The notes: generated from the sequence alone by a model not told the origin. 44,955 bases of DNA from Bdellovibrionales bacterium (GCA_020850015.1 JADZFF010000064.1:1-44955); one strand, 5' to 3'. Shown: positions 1 through 8,849, counted from the first letter of the stretch. Program-made: numbers and translations.

Positions 1-1
1 C

Positions 2-202
2 GCGGTTTCGGTGAGCGGCCCCTTCTTCGGCGCCTGGTTCCTCCTGAACGTGGCGGATCAGGAAAGCGCAGCCTCGTTTTTCAGCGACTACGGCGTATCG
101 CGCAGCTACCTCGTGGGCGAGATGCACCTCGCCTCTGGCGAGGACGAGAACATCCGCGTCGCCGGCTCCGCGCTGTACTTCGGCCTTCGCGTGGAGTTCT
201 AG
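2..202 (+). CDS. C-terminal end of an outer-membrane beta-barrel protein (5' partial)
   Basis: The frame is open from the first bases of the window and ends at TAG 200-202, so only about 66 C-terminal residues are visible. They alternate hydrophobic/aromatic and polar residues, as in transmembrane beta-strands (for example GPFFGAWFLLNV), and the chain ends YFGLRVEF. A terminal Phe with hydrophobic residues at -3, -5 and -7 is the usual BAM recognition signal of outer-membrane barrels. The substrate or role cannot be told from this fragment. The stop is followed by about 200 bp of non-coding DNA before the tRNA on the other strand. Confidence 0.55.
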   Translation, partial: AVSVSGPFFGAWFLLNVADQESAASFFSDYGVSRSYLVGEMHLASGEDENIRVAGSALYFGLRVEF

Positions 203-282
203 GCCGCAGAGATCTCTCACGCCCAACCAAGGCCCCGGACTGCAGTTTTCTCTAGTTCTCGTCGAAGGGCTCAGTGCGCAGG

Positions 283-356
283 ATTCACCAGGAAAACAGG
301 TGAATTTCCGTTTGAGATGCCTCTCGGGGCGAATTTCACCTGAATTCATGGTGAAT
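283..356. repeat. Two spaced hairpins built from the same ATTCACC/GGTGAAT motif
   Basis: ATTCACC (283-289) pairs with GGTGAAT (299-305) across a 9-nt loop. TTCACC (335-340) pairs with GGTGAA (350-355), again across 9 nt. CAGGTGAA (297-304) can also pair with TTCACCTG (335-342), and ATTCACCA (283-290) with TGGTGAAT (349-356), so a nested alternative fold exists. No T-run follows, so it is not an ordinary terminator. It lies between the barrel gene and the tRNA gene, and could be an operator pair or a small palindromic repeat. Confidence 0.45.
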
Positions 357-403
357 GAGCGCAGACCTCTCGACTCTGGGAGGGTTTCTACTGAGGGTGT
401 GGA

Positions 404-488
404 TGGTGCCCGGGACTGGACTCGAACCAGCATGCCTTTCGGCGCCACCCCCTCAAGATGGTGTGTCTACCAATTTCACCACCCGGGC
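404..488 (-). tRNA. tRNA-Leu, anticodon GAG
   Basis: On the minus strand this 85-nt gene folds as a class II tRNA. The acceptor stem is GCCCGGG/CCCGGGC with discriminator A and an encoded CCA (404-406). The D-arm contains GGTGAAATTGGTAGAC. The anticodon stem CCATC/GGTGG closes the loop TTGAGGG, so the anticodon is GAG (Leu, CUC/CUU codons). A long variable arm GCC-GAAA-GGC and T-arm GCTGG-TTCGAGT-CCAGT follow. The long variable arm and D-arm pattern are typical of tRNA-Leu. It stands alone, opposite to its neighbours. Confidence 0.96.
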
Positions 489-603
489 ACGTCACCAAGG
501 ACGAGGAAGGAAATCGAGGGAGACCTCGGGTTTACCACAGGTTGGAGGGACTTCAAGCGACGGCTCAGAGGCTTTCGCCCTGAAGGCACTGGCCCAAATC
601 CCC

Positions 604-632
604 TTGCACGGCCGTGACTTTCGATCTAAACG
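604..632 (+). promoter_or_regulatory. Candidate promoter of the bL32-like gene
   Basis: TTGCAC (604-609) is followed after exactly 17 nt by TAAACG (627-632), a weak -10 box. Transcription would start about 3 nt before the ATG at 642, with GAGGA (635-639) between the -10 box and the start. Inferred from spacing and from similar arrangements elsewhere in the window. Confidence 0.35.
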
Positions 633-641
633 CTGAGGACT

Positions 642-842
642 ATGTCTCAACCGAAGAAAAAGACCTCGCCCCGCCGCCGTGACCAGCGCCGCGGAGCCTT
701 CCAACATCAGCTCCGCACGGTGACCTGGATCAACGGCGCCACGGAGCCCACCCGCCCCCACCGCGTGACCCTGGAGTCGATTGACGCGTATGTGGCGGCC
801 CGCACGGCCAAGAAGAAGACCGGCAAATCGGCAACCCGCTGA
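642..842 (+). CDS. rpmF: Large ribosomal subunit protein bL32 (divergent, cysteine-free)
   Basis: This 66-aa, very basic protein opens with MSQPKKKTSPRRRDQRRG. That closely follows the bL32 N-terminus (PKRKTSxSRRDMRR), which threads into the 50S subunit near the exit tunnel. A central RPHRV resembles the xHRV/xHHIT segment of bL32, but the usual GYYxGR is replaced by a divergent sequence, and the four zinc-binding cysteines of C+ forms are absent, as in E. coli bL32. Length fits the family (56-66 aa). GAGGA lies 3 nt before the ATG. A strong terminator follows, so it is a single-gene unit; the plsX/fab genes often found beside rpmF are not here. Family assignment rests mainly on the N-terminal third. 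Confidence 0.72.
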   Translation: MSQPKKKTSPRRRDQRRGAFQHQLRTVTWINGATEPTRPHRVTLESIDAYVAARTAKKKTGKSATR

Positions 843-858
843 TTTTATAAGACTTTAC

Positions 859-895
859 AGAGGCAGGTGGAGGCAATTCCCCTGCCTCTCTTTTT
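859..895 (+). terminator. Rho-independent terminator after the bL32-like gene
   Basis: AGAGGCAGG (859-867) pairs perfectly with CCTGCCTCT (881-889) across a 13-nt loop and is followed by C and TTTTT (891-895). It starts 16 nt after the stop codon. It is the clearest intrinsic terminator in the window. Confidence 0.9.
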
Positions 896-905
896 GTCCC
901 TATAT

Positions 906-934
906 TTGACCAAACAAATCAACAATTGTATCCT
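906..934 (+). promoter_or_regulatory. Candidate promoter of the RCC1 lipoprotein operon
   Basis: TTGACC (906-911), a 17-nt spacer, and TATCCT (929-934) lie in an AT-rich stretch between the bL32 terminator and the lipoprotein gene. Transcription would begin near 941 and give a leader of about 75 nt before the ATG at 1017. Confidence 0.55.
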
Positions 935-1016
935 ATTCCTCAGGGGTTAGCGGTTCGAGGGACTTCTTCAAGGAGCAAGCCTCCGGCCTGTTGAGCCCAT
1001 GTTTTTGGGGGAACGT

Positions 1017-4000
1017 ATGCGGCCTGGATTGCGCAGGGCAAGGCACTGGCTTGGGGGTACCACTCCCCTCCTGGCCTCGCTTGCCCTGTTGTTGAGCGCC
1101 GCCCCTGGCTGCACCAAGATCCAGGACTTCCTGAAGCCCGTGGAGGTACCGCCCGAGGAGGCCGGCCCGCCGCAGTGGCGGCTGGGCGCCACCGACGACC
1201 CGGCCGAGTTCGATCTGCGCCTCATGGGCTCGGCGCTCGCGCCCTCTTCCACGACCCAGGCCTACCTGGATTTCAAGCTCACGGGCACGGCCACGGGCGC
1301 GGGCCTCGTTGCCTCGTTCCCCTTCGAGCCCGGCGACAGCTCGCCTGAGGTGCACCGGGTTTTCGCGCGCGGCTATGGTCCCCGCTCCGCAGGAGGGAAA
1401 GGTTGGGTCAAGACCTCGCCGGTCTTCGACACCATCGACGACTTCGCGGCCCAAGGGATTCTGGGCAACGAGACCAGCGGAGGCAATCTCGCGGCGGCGA
1501 TGTCGCTCGGCGGCGACCTGATCGCGGCCTTCGGAGCCTACCAGTCCACCGGGTCCACGAGCACCGCCCACGCCGCGATCCGGATGGCCGATGAGGGCTG
1601 GGACCAGCAGTCCATCCTCACCGCCCCGACCTTTGGCGAGGAAGCGGCGCACGTGAACCTTTCCCGGGGACTCGGGCGTTCCTCCGACCTGGTCTGGGAC
1701 CAGGTTCCCTCGGCCTGGTACGGGTACATCGCAGGACAGAATGCGATTCGAATCGAACTCAATGTCGGCGCCCCAGGCGAAAACCTCTACGAATATTGGG
1801 TGAACGGAGTCCGCGTGCGGCTCACCAGCAATGGCGCGAACCTCACAATGAGCGACGAGCTCGACGAGCTCGAGCTCGAGCACCAAACTGACGGCGCAGA
1901 CGCGGTGGCAGAGTTCGTCAATCTGGGGTGTTCGACTCTGAGCCCGGCGGTTCAGAGCCGCTGCGCCTTCCTGCTTTCGCCTAACCCTCTCGGTTCGCCG
2001 GACGAACCTCTTCATGTCTATCCCGTGAGCGCGGTAACCGTGGCGCCGAGCGGGGTGGTGCGCGCCCGCCGCTACGACTTCCTGAACGGCTGGGGCGCGC
2101 TGTCGGAGCCCATGAGCATCGGGGCGGGCGCGGAGCAGGTGCAGATGGTGGCCGACGGGGTAAAACGCCACGCGCTTTGGGTGTCGCGCTCCCCGGTGAA
2201 CCGCGCAGACCTAGCCCTGGGCCAAGATCACTCCTGCGTGCTCGACAACCTCGACGTGCGCTGCTTCGGCCGCTCCAACCAGGGGCAGGTCGGAACTGGC
2301 ACCACAGCCGACGTCTCCACCCCCGCTCAGGTCCACGGCCCGGTGGCTTTTTCCGCGGTCTACTCCTCGGGCCTTCACACTTGCGCGATCTCGGACGTCT
2401 CGGACGACCGCCGTGTCTATTGCTGGGGCGAAAACGGGTCGAGCCAACTGGGCGTGGTCGGCCCCACCGACAGAACCACCCCGGTTCTTGCCGCGGCGAT
2501 CACCGACGTGATGGAGCTCGCCGTGGGACTGAACCACACCTGTGCCATGCGCGACTCCAACAGCAACGGCCTCGCTGACGAGATCTGGTGCTGGGGTTCC
2601 AACAACTCCGGGCAGATCGCAGACGCTGGCGTCTTTCCTTCCACGGATGTCGCGCCCACCTTGATCACGGACTTCGGGGGTGCGGATTACCTCTCGATCA
2701 CCGCGGGCAACAATTTCACCTGCGCCGTCACGGATGACGATGCGGTCTACTGCTGGGGCGATAACGGGCTTGAGCAGCTTGGCTCCGGCGCGGGAGCCGA
2801 CACGAACGTACCAACGCTCGTCGCCTCGCCTTTCGCCGTGCATACGAAGGTCCGCGCGCATGGAAACGTCGCCTGCGCGCTGAGCAACGACGAACGGCTC
2901 GCCTGCTGGGGCGAGAATGACCTGGGACAATCCGGCGTGGTGGGGGCCGCGGACCCCGCCCCGCCCGGGATCGTGGACACCTCCCTGACGGACGCGACCG
3001 ACCTCCCCGATGTGCAGGACTTCGGCGTGGGCGACAGTCACGTCTGCGCCATCGTCGACTCCACTGATCGAACCCTCGTCTGCTGGGGCAGCGACCAGTA
3101 CGGTCAGCTCGGGAATCTCCGCGCCGAGTGCGGCGGCGTGGCCCCAGGGCTTCCTTGCGAGGTCCATGCCCCCGTAGTCGTCGCGGGGCCCATTCAGGGC
3201 GTGGAACACATCGCCGCCGGCGAAGACCACACCTGCGCCATCACGGACTCCAAAGACACCTACTGCTGGGGACACGGACAGTACGGAACGCTCGGCAACG
3301 GCGTATCCGACCTCGATGCCTTCGCCGGACAGCCCGTGGCGATCAGCGGCGCCACGGTCTGCAAGGGCAGGGAGTGCCTCCTTTCGGCGACGCTGGACGA
3401 CCCCACGCGGATCCGAGTCCAAGCGGTCGGCACGACCTCCCTTCAGAACGGGATGGGTTCCTTTCATGCCTCCACGAGCGGTCAGGGCGACGTTTTCGTG
3501 ACCTGGGTTCAGTGCGACGACACTCTCGCCGCCGACTGCGTCAGCGGCAATTCCGGGTTCCGCCACTACGGCGCGCTTCGCAACGCGATCGGTCAGTGGT
3601 CGCCTCCGGCGCGGGCCGACAGCGCGTTCGACGGTGTTTTCGACTTCTTCGTCACGAATACCCCGCGCATGGGCCAGCCCGTAGTGCAGCCCCGCACCGC
3701 GTATGTGGGCGAAGGGAAATTCCTATCCGTCTTCAACGTCACGATTCAGGACGAGGGCGATGACCCCGACGAGGTCGTAGATGACCTGGGAGCCCGCATG
3801 CTCATGGCGAGGCTTTACGATCGTGTGACCGGGTTCGAGGCTCAGACCTTGGGGGTTTACGGGGATTCCCACGACGTGGAGCAGTTCGAGGACGCGGGCG
3901 AACGCCTCATGGCGGCCAACCGGATGGAGATCGCGGTGACAGGCTCAGGAGACGTCACGCTGGTGGTTCAACAGCCAAGCATCTCCCTCGGAGTGACACC

Positions 4001-4256
4001 CTCCTCGGCCGCGACCACGTTTTACTGGAGGGTGCTGCGCTTCAACGCCTTCGACTTCGACGCGGAGTCGGGGGACTACGACGCTTCCGGCCCCGTCTTC
4101 ACGCACAGCGATCTGGTCTGCACCGGCTCCACCTTCGCCTGCCGCGCCATAGACCCGCCTCAGCTTCAGCTCTTCGATGACGACGAGGCCCTGATCCTGC
4201 TTCCTGGTCTCAACTCGGGCGGCTACAAGCGCCTGCACTCGGTGGAGTACTTCTGA
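1017..4256 (+). CDS. Secreted lipoprotein with a seven-repeat RCC1 beta-propeller
   Basis: A 1079-aa exported protein. The start at 1017 is preferred over ATG 999 because GGGGGAA precedes it at good spacing. The N-terminus has arginines, a hydrophobic run and APGC followed by TK, a weak lipobox. Residues of about 30-390 have no recognised family. Residues of about 398-762 hold seven RCC1-like repeats, each with a Cys in a [HFV]xCA[IVM] segment and a second in C[WF]G followed by QxG (CFGRSNQGQVG, CWGENGSSQLG, CWGSNNSGQIA, CWGDNGLEQLG, CWGENDLGQSG, CWGSDQYGQLG, CWGHGQYGTLG). Seven blades make a complete propeller, probably with one disulfide per blade. About 315 residues follow. Such proteins usually bind other proteins at the cell surface; no partner or enzyme activity is evident. 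The next gene overlaps by 1 nt. Confidence 0.85.
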   Translation: MRPGLRRARHWLGGTTPLLASLALLLSAAPGCTKIQDFLKPVEVPPEEAGPPQWRLGATDDPAEFDLRLMGSALAPSSTTQAYLDFKLTGTATGAGLVASFPFEPGDSSPEVHRVFARGYGPRSAGGKGWVKTSPVFDTIDDFAAQGILGNETSGGNLAAAMSLGGDLIAAFGAYQSTGSTSTAHAAIRMADEGWDQQSILTAPTFGEEAAHVNLSRGLGRSSDLVWDQVPSAWYGYIAGQNAIRIELNVGAPGENLYEYWVNGVRVRLTSNGANLTMSDELDELELEHQTDGADAVAEFVNLGCSTLSPAVQSRCAFLLSPNPLGSPDEPLHVYPVSAVTVAPSGVVRARRYDFLNGWGALSEPMSIGAGAEQVQMVADGVKRHALWVSRSPVNRADLALGQDHSCVLDNLDVRCFGRSNQGQVGTGTTADVSTPAQVHGPVAFSAVYSSGLHTCAISDVSDDRRVYCWGENGSSQLGVVGPTDRTTPVLAAAITDVMELAVGLNHTCAMRDSNSNGLADEIWCWGSNNSGQIADAGVFPSTDVAPTLITDFGGADYLSITAGNNFTCAVTDDDAVYCWGDNGLEQLGSGAGADTNVPTLVASPFAVHTKVRAHGNVACALSNDERLACWGENDLGQSGVVGAADPAPPGIVDTSLTDATDLPDVQDFGVGDSHVCAIVDSTDRTLVCWGSDQYGQLGNLRAECGGVAPGLPCEVHAPVVVAGPIQGVEHIAAGEDHTCAITDSKDTYCWGHGQYGTLGNGVSDLDAFAGQPVAISGATVCKGRECLLSATLDDPTRIRVQAVGTTSLQNGMGSFHASTSGQGDVFVTWVQCDDTLAADCVSGNSGFRHYGALRNAIGQWSPPARADSAFDGVFDFFVTNTPRMGQPVVQPRTAYVGEGKFLSVFNVTIQDEGDDPDEVVDDLGARMLMARLYDRVTGFEAQTLGVYGDSHDVEQFEDAGERLMAANRMEIAVTGSGDVTLVVQQPSISLGVTPSSAATTFYWRVLRFNAFDFDAESGDYDASGPVFTHSDLVCTGSTFACRAIDPPQLQLFDDDEALILLPGLNSGGYKRLHSVEYF

Positions 4257-5851
4257 TGGGGAACCGGAACGCATCCCGCGTCGTGAGCATGCTCTCCGGA
4301 TTCGGCGCAGCCTGCATTGCCGCCGGGCTCCTGGCCTGCGACCCTTTCGCCGACGGCACCGCCCTGCCATTCTCCTCTGCCCCCGAGACGAGCGAGAGCA
4401 TGACGGGCAAGGACTGGCAGCTTCCGCAGGCCCTGGAGATGAACCCGGACTCGCCGTCCATCGGAGGCGACGCGTCCTCTTTTCGGGGCTTCGACCTGCT
4501 TGCGGACGGCGACAGGATCCTGCTCGCGGCCTCGCTCTTCGACGCCGACGACGCCCTCTACCAACCCCACGCCAGGCTCTACACCCAGGGCTCGGGCTGG
4601 GCGCTTCCGGGCTCACAGTTCCGGCGGATCGCCGACACCGGGGCCGACACCACTTTTGCCAGCTTGGCCCTTTCTCCCGGCGGGAACAGCCTCGCGAGCT
4701 TCGCGAGCAGCGACGGCACCGGCCTCACCACGGTGGAGTACGACGGGAGCTGGGGCACGAGCAGTTCCGTGGTCGTTGCGTCGCCGTTCCAGCCCGCCTA
4801 CGACACCGACTACCACCAGGACTACGGGCCGGCGCTCCAGTCGGTGTTCGACCCACTGGGCCGCGCCTTCATCCTCGCGAAAAACTACAACAACATCAAC
4901 GCGGGCGTCGGCTTCAGCGTCTGGCAGGCGGGCGCGCCATCGGGTGAAACCCTCGTCACCGGATCTGATGCGTCCTCTTTCCGGCACCACGACGTCGTCT
5001 TCGACGGCGTGGACCAGATCTGCGCCTCCTGGGATACGAGCACGAACGACCTCCGCGTGAACTGCTTCGACCCGCTCACGGAGATCCCCTTCGATGACGC
5101 CGCCACCACCGTGGATAATACCCTCACCGTGCGCGGGCACTCGCTCGCCTCCGATGGAGAGGGTGTCATTCGCGTGGTCTACTACGCCGAGGACCCTGCC
5201 ACCTCCGTCTGGGGCGTGTATTCGCGGCGATACAAGAACGGCTCCTGGTCGTCCGCCACCCGCATCGACACCAACACCCCCTCGGGTTACGAGGCGGGCC
5301 CTGCGGGTTGTGCCGGGGCCGACATGGCTTGCGCGCCCACTTTCCCGGCGATCGCCCATCCGGTCCCCGCGCTCGCGCACGTGGGCGACGGGAAATACGT
5401 GGCCGCCTGGATGCTCGTGAACACCACCTCGAAAGTCTCTGGCCTGTACTACGCCACCTACACGCCGCTCGACGGCTGGACCGCGCCCCGCCAGCTGGGC
5501 GATCTCTACACCTATACGACGCGGCCCCGCTTCCACAGTCCCCGCCTGAGCTCCAATCTCTTCGGGGATGCCGTGCTTACCGCGCCCGTGATGTCCACCG
5601 AGGGCACTAACGTCGCCGCGCACGTTTACGTCACCTTTGCCGCCCGTTATCACGTCGACGTGGGATTCAAGAGCACGGTGCTCCTGGGAAGCGGCTGCCG
5701 CTACGGCGACGGAGGCGTGGGTGATGACGGCGCGGGCCCCTGCTCCCAGCCCCGCTCGGCCGTGGTGCTCGACGACGGCGATGCGATGGTGGTGTACCCC
5801 GACCAGGACGCGAGCCTCCGTTTCCGACTGATGGGCGTGGAATTCCGGTGA
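4256..5851 (+). CDS. Lipoprotein with probable BNR/sialidase-like propeller, unknown function
   Basis: The ATG overlaps the stop of the RCC1 lipoprotein gene (TGATG), which implies translational coupling. The 531-aa product has a signal sequence ending in AAGLLAC, a good lipobox, then CDPFADG. The rest has repeated short beta-rich units with Asp/Gly turns and aromatic positions (DGDRILLAASLF, YKNGSWSSATRID, GKYVAAWMLVN, DGWTAPRQLGD), the look of an exo-sialidase/BNR-type propeller. No catalytic Arg triad or Asp boxes of true sialidases could be picked out. Probably an outer-membrane or surface lipoprotein acting with its upstream partner. The function is unknown. Confidence 0.75.
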   Translation: MGNRNASRVVSMLSGFGAACIAAGLLACDPFADGTALPFSSAPETSESMTGKDWQLPQALEMNPDSPSIGGDASSFRGFDLLADGDRILLAASLFDADDALYQPHARLYTQGSGWALPGSQFRRIADTGADTTFASLALSPGGNSLASFASSDGTGLTTVEYDGSWGTSSSVVVASPFQPAYDTDYHQDYGPALQSVFDPLGRAFILAKNYNNINAGVGFSVWQAGAPSGETLVTGSDASSFRHHDVVFDGVDQICASWDTSTNDLRVNCFDPLTEIPFDDAATTVDNTLTVRGHSLASDGEGVIRVVYYAEDPATSVWGVYSRRYKNGSWSSATRIDTNTPSGYEAGPAGCAGADMACAPTFPAIAHPVPALAHVGDGKYVAAWMLVNTTSKVSGLYYATYTPLDGWTAPRQLGDLYTYTTRPRFHSPRLSSNLFGDAVLTAPVMSTEGTNVAAHVYVTFAARYHVDVGFKSTVLLGSGCRYGDGGVGDDGAGPCSQPRSAVVLDDGDAMVVYPDQDASLRFRLMGVEFR

Positions 5852-5884
5852 CGCTTCCCCCGTCTGCATGGCAGCCTGGGCCGC

Positions 5885-7177
5885 ATGCTGAACACCGTTT
5901 TTCCAAAAACCCGTAAGGAAGCCAGCCGCGAGGCGATCGGCGGAATCACCACTTTCTTCACGATGGCCTACATCGTGGTGGTGAACCCCGCGATCCTGTC
6001 GACCGAAGGAACGGGCATGCCCTTCTCGGGCGTGCTCACCGCCACTGTGCTGCTCTCCGCGGTCTGCACCCTCCTCATGGGCCTGTACGCGAAGCTCCCC
6101 TTCGCGGTGGCGCCCGGGATGGGCATCAACGCCTTCTTCACCTACACGGTGATCCTGGGCCAGCAGGTGCCCTGGGCCACGGCGCTCGGCATGGTGTTCT
6201 GGGCCGGCGTGATCTTCATCCTCGTCTCGGTGACTCCCGTTCGGGTGGCGATCGCGAAGGCCATCCCCCACAACCTCCGCATCGCCTCGGCCACGGGCAT
6301 CGGGGTGTTTATCTCGTTCATCGGGCTCAAAAACGCAGGCGTCATCGCGGCCCACCCTGTGACCTTCGTCACGGTGGGAAAGCTCGGCTGGCCCACCCTG
6401 GCTTTCTTTTCGGGCCTCGCGGCCGGCGTCTGGCTCATGCGCCGCAAAAACCCGTTCGCGCTCTTGGCCGCCCTGGGGCTCGGCACGGCGATCGGCGCGG
6501 GCGCGGGTCTGGTGGGAGCACCCGCCTCGTTCGTGAGCGCGCCCGATTTCTCTCTATTCCTGAAGGCCGATTTCGCAGGCGCACTCGACCTCCAGTTCCT
6601 GCCCATCATCATCACGCTCTTCGCCACCGACCTGTTCGACTCGATCTCGACCTTCGTGGGCGTTTCGCAGGCGGGCGGGCTCCTCGATTCCAAGGGCAAC
6701 GCGAAAAACCTCAAGGAAGGCCTTCTCGTGGACGCGGTGGCCACGGTGGGCGCGGGCCTGGCAGGCACCTCCTCGGGCACGGCCTACATCGAGAGCGCGG
6801 CGGGAATCGAGGCGGGCGCACGGACGGGCTTCGCCTCCGTGGTCACGGCGCTCTGTTTCCTCCCCTGCCTTTTCCTGGCACCCCTGGCCGGGATGGTTCC
6901 GGGCTTCGCCACGGCCTCCGTTCTCGTGCTCGTGGGCGCGCTCATGTTCCGAAGCGTTAAGGAACTCAAGCTCGGCGCGCTCGAGGATTCTCTACCTGCG
7001 TTTCTGACCATTGTTTTGATTCCGTTAACGTTCTCCATCACGCAGGGCATTTTGTGGGGCTTTCTGGCTCACACCGCGCTTTACCTGCTTTCGGGGCGCG
7101 GGCGCGAGGTCGGCGGTGGTCTTTACGCGATCGCGGGCCTCTCGGCCGTGTTGCTCTGGATCTCTGACCTGGGCTAA
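5885..7177 (+). CDS. NCS2/AzgA-family purine permease
   Basis: A 430-aa polytopic inner-membrane protein. The N-terminal REAIGGITTFFTMAYIVVVN followed by NPAIL, the motif APGMGINAFFTY, and LFATDLFDSISTFVG are hallmarks of the AzgA/PbuG branch of nucleobase permeases (COG2252), which import adenine, guanine or hypoxanthine with protons. The length (430-490 aa usual) and 12-14 hydrophobic segments fit. Substrate preference cannot be read from the sequence. It starts 33 nt after the lipoprotein gene without a clear Shine-Dalgarno sequence. GMP reductase, encoded nearby in the opposite direction, and PhoX make a purine/phosphate salvage context plausible. Confidence 0.93.
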   Translation: MLNTVFPKTRKEASREAIGGITTFFTMAYIVVVNPAILSTEGTGMPFSGVLTATVLLSAVCTLLMGLYAKLPFAVAPGMGINAFFTYTVILGQQVPWATALGMVFWAGVIFILVSVTPVRVAIAKAIPHNLRIASATGIGVFISFIGLKNAGVIAAHPVTFVTVGKLGWPTLAFFSGLAAGVWLMRRKNPFALLAALGLGTAIGAGAGLVGAPASFVSAPDFSLFLKADFAGALDLQFLPIIITLFATDLFDSISTFVGVSQAGGLLDSKGNAKNLKEGLLVDAVATVGAGLAGTSSGTAYIESAAGIEAGARTGFASVVTALCFLPCLFLAPLAGMVPGFATASVLVLVGALMFRSVKELKLGALEDSLPAFLTIVLIPLTFSITQGILWGFLAHTALYLLSGRGREVGGGLYAIAGLSAVLLWISDLG

Positions 7178-7187
7178 GCTTCGCCCC

Positions 7188-8849
7188 ATGAAAACGACCT
7201 CGAAGAGCTGGAACCGCCGCAAATTCCTGGAATTCATGGGCCGAACCGCCGCCGTCGGCGCGGTGGCGGGAGTGGGGTTGCCCTCGCTCAGCGCGCTCTC
7301 GGGCCTGAGCCGGGCGAAGGCCGCCAAGTCGGCGGAGGGCAGGCTCCCCTTCAAGTCCTTGAAACCCCAGATCAGCGACCAAGTGGTGCTCGCGGACGGT
7401 TTCATGCACGAGATCCTCATCCGCTTCGATGATGTGATCAACTCGAAGGGCGAAAGATTCGGCTTCAACAACGACTTCATCAACTTCGTGGAGCTGAACG
7501 GGAAGAACGACCTCCTGCTCTGGGTGAACCACGAGTACACGAGCCACCTTTTGGTCAGCGGACTCACCGAGGAGGATCTCAAGGCCGGAAGAAAGACCAA
7601 AGACCAGGCGATTCGTGAGCAGGACACCGTGGGCGGCAGCATCCTGCGCGTGAAGCGCGGAAAGGACGGACGTTTCGCGGTCGTGAAGAACGACCCATTG
7701 AACCGGCGGATCACGGGTCGCACGCCTATCCCCATGATTGTCGACCGGCCCATCCAGGGCACCAAGACCGCCATCGGCACGATCTCGAACTGCGCGGGCG
7801 GCAAGACGCCCTGGGGCACCTTTCTCACCTGCGAGGAGAACTACGACGGCTCCTACGGCGAGGCGCACTTCGCGCCCGACGGCACGCGCACGCTGACGCC
7901 GAGCTGGGCCGACGGCTGGGAGACGTACTTCCCCTACCCGCCCGAGCATTACGGCTGGGTGGTGGAAGTCGAACCGAAGACCGGGGCTGCGAAGAAGCTG
8001 ACCGGGCTCGGACGCTTCTGCCACGAGTGCGCGACGACCGTGCGCGCGAAAAGCGGGATGCCCGTGGTTTACACGGGCGACGACGCGAACGACGAGTTCA
8101 TTTACAAGTTCATCTCCAAGGAGAAGAACAGCCTGGAGCGCGGAACCCTTTACGTGGCCGACACCGTGAACGGCCGCTGGCTGCCTCTGGACCTCGAGCA
8201 GGATGCACGCCTGAAGAAGGCCTTCAAGGACCAGACCGAGCTTCTGATCCGTACGCGCGAGGCCGCGCGCATCGTGGGCGCCACCCCTCAGGACCGCCCC
8301 GAGGACGTCGGGATCGATCCGGCAACCGGAGCGGTGCTCGTGGCGCTGACGAACAACAAGAAAAAGGGCAACTTCCACGGAAGCCTGCTCAAGATCGAAG
8401 AAAAGGGCGGCGACTACGGATCTCTCGACTTCAAGGCCTCCACCTTCCTCGCGGGGGGCACCGCCACGGGCTTTTCGTGCCCGGACAACATGGCCTTCGA
8501 CCTGAAAGGGAACCTCTGGATCACCTCGGACATCTCGGGCTCGTCCATCGGAAAGAACGAGTACACGCCCTTCGGCAACAACGGGCTTTTCTACGTGCCG
8601 CTCTCAGGCCCTGAGGCGGGCAAGGTGTTCCAGGTGGCCTCGGCCCCGAAGGAAGCCGAGTTGACCGGGCCCTGCTTCAGCCCGGATGGGCGCACGCTAT
8701 TCCTGTCGGTGCAGCATCCAGGGGAGGAGAGCCCCTCTCTCGACGCCCTCACGAGCCACTGGCCCGACGGCGGGAGTTCCAAGCCCACGCCCGCGGTGAT
8801 TCAAATCTCGGGGCCCGCGCTCGATGCTTTGATCGGAGCGAAGGCCTAA
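7188..8849 (+). CDS. phoX: PhoX-family alkaline phosphatase, Tat-exported
   Basis: The 553-aa product starts with a twin-arginine signal (NRRKFLEFMG) followed by a hydrophobic Ala/Gly/Leu stretch. PhoX motifs follow in order: LLWVNHEYT, NCAGGKTPWGTFLTCEEN, GRFCHECA, YTGDDANDEFIYKF and CPDNMAFD..GNLWITSD. PhoX enzymes are periplasmic phosphomonoesterases with a mixed Fe/Ca centre; the Cys of the NCAGG motif is an iron ligand in the characterised enzyme. ATG 7188 is chosen because it gives an intact Tat signal and lies 11 nt after the permease stop. TAAGCT sits 7 nt before the ATG, a possible leaderless -10. No Pho box was recognised. The 3' end overlaps that of guaC by 4 nt. Confidence 0.93.
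   Translation: MKTTSKSWNRRKFLEFMGRTAAVGAVAGVGLPSLSALSGLSRAKAAKSAEGRLPFKSLKPQISDQVVLADGFMHEILIRFDDVINSKGERFGFNNDFINFVELNGKNDLLLWVNHEYTSHLLVSGLTEEDLKAGRKTKDQAIREQDTVGGSILRVKRGKDGRFAVVKNDPLNRRITGRTPIPMIVDRPIQGTKTAIGTISNCAGGKTPWGTFLTCEENYDGSYGEAHFAPDGTRTLTPSWADGWETYFPYPPEHYGWVVEVEPKTGAAKKLTGLGRFCHECATTVRAKSGMPVVYTGDDANDEFIYKFISKEKNSLERGTLYVADTVNGRWLPLDLEQDARLKKAFKDQTELLIRTREAARIVGATPQDRPEDVGIDPATGAVLVALTNNKKKGNFHGSLLKIEEKGGDYGSLDFKASTFLAGGTATGFSCPDNMAFDLKGNLWITSDISGSSIGKNEYTPFGNNGLFYVPLSGPEAGKVFQVASAPKEAELTGPCFSPDGRTLFLSVQHPGEESPSLDALTSHWPDGGSSKPTPAVIQISGPALDALIGAKA

Noticed and set aside
283-356. tRNA attachment site or integrated element next to tRNA-Leu
   Set aside because: No copy of the tRNA 3' end, no integrase and no foreign gene set nearby.
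933-3566. Two long minus-strand frames (412 and 451 aa) under the RCC1 gene
   Set aside because: They lie wholly opposite a gene with seven clear RCC1 repeats and show no motif.
4613-6355. 580-aa antisense frame across the lipoprotein and permease genes
   Set aside because: Spans the junction of two well-supported genes; composition is that of a shadow.
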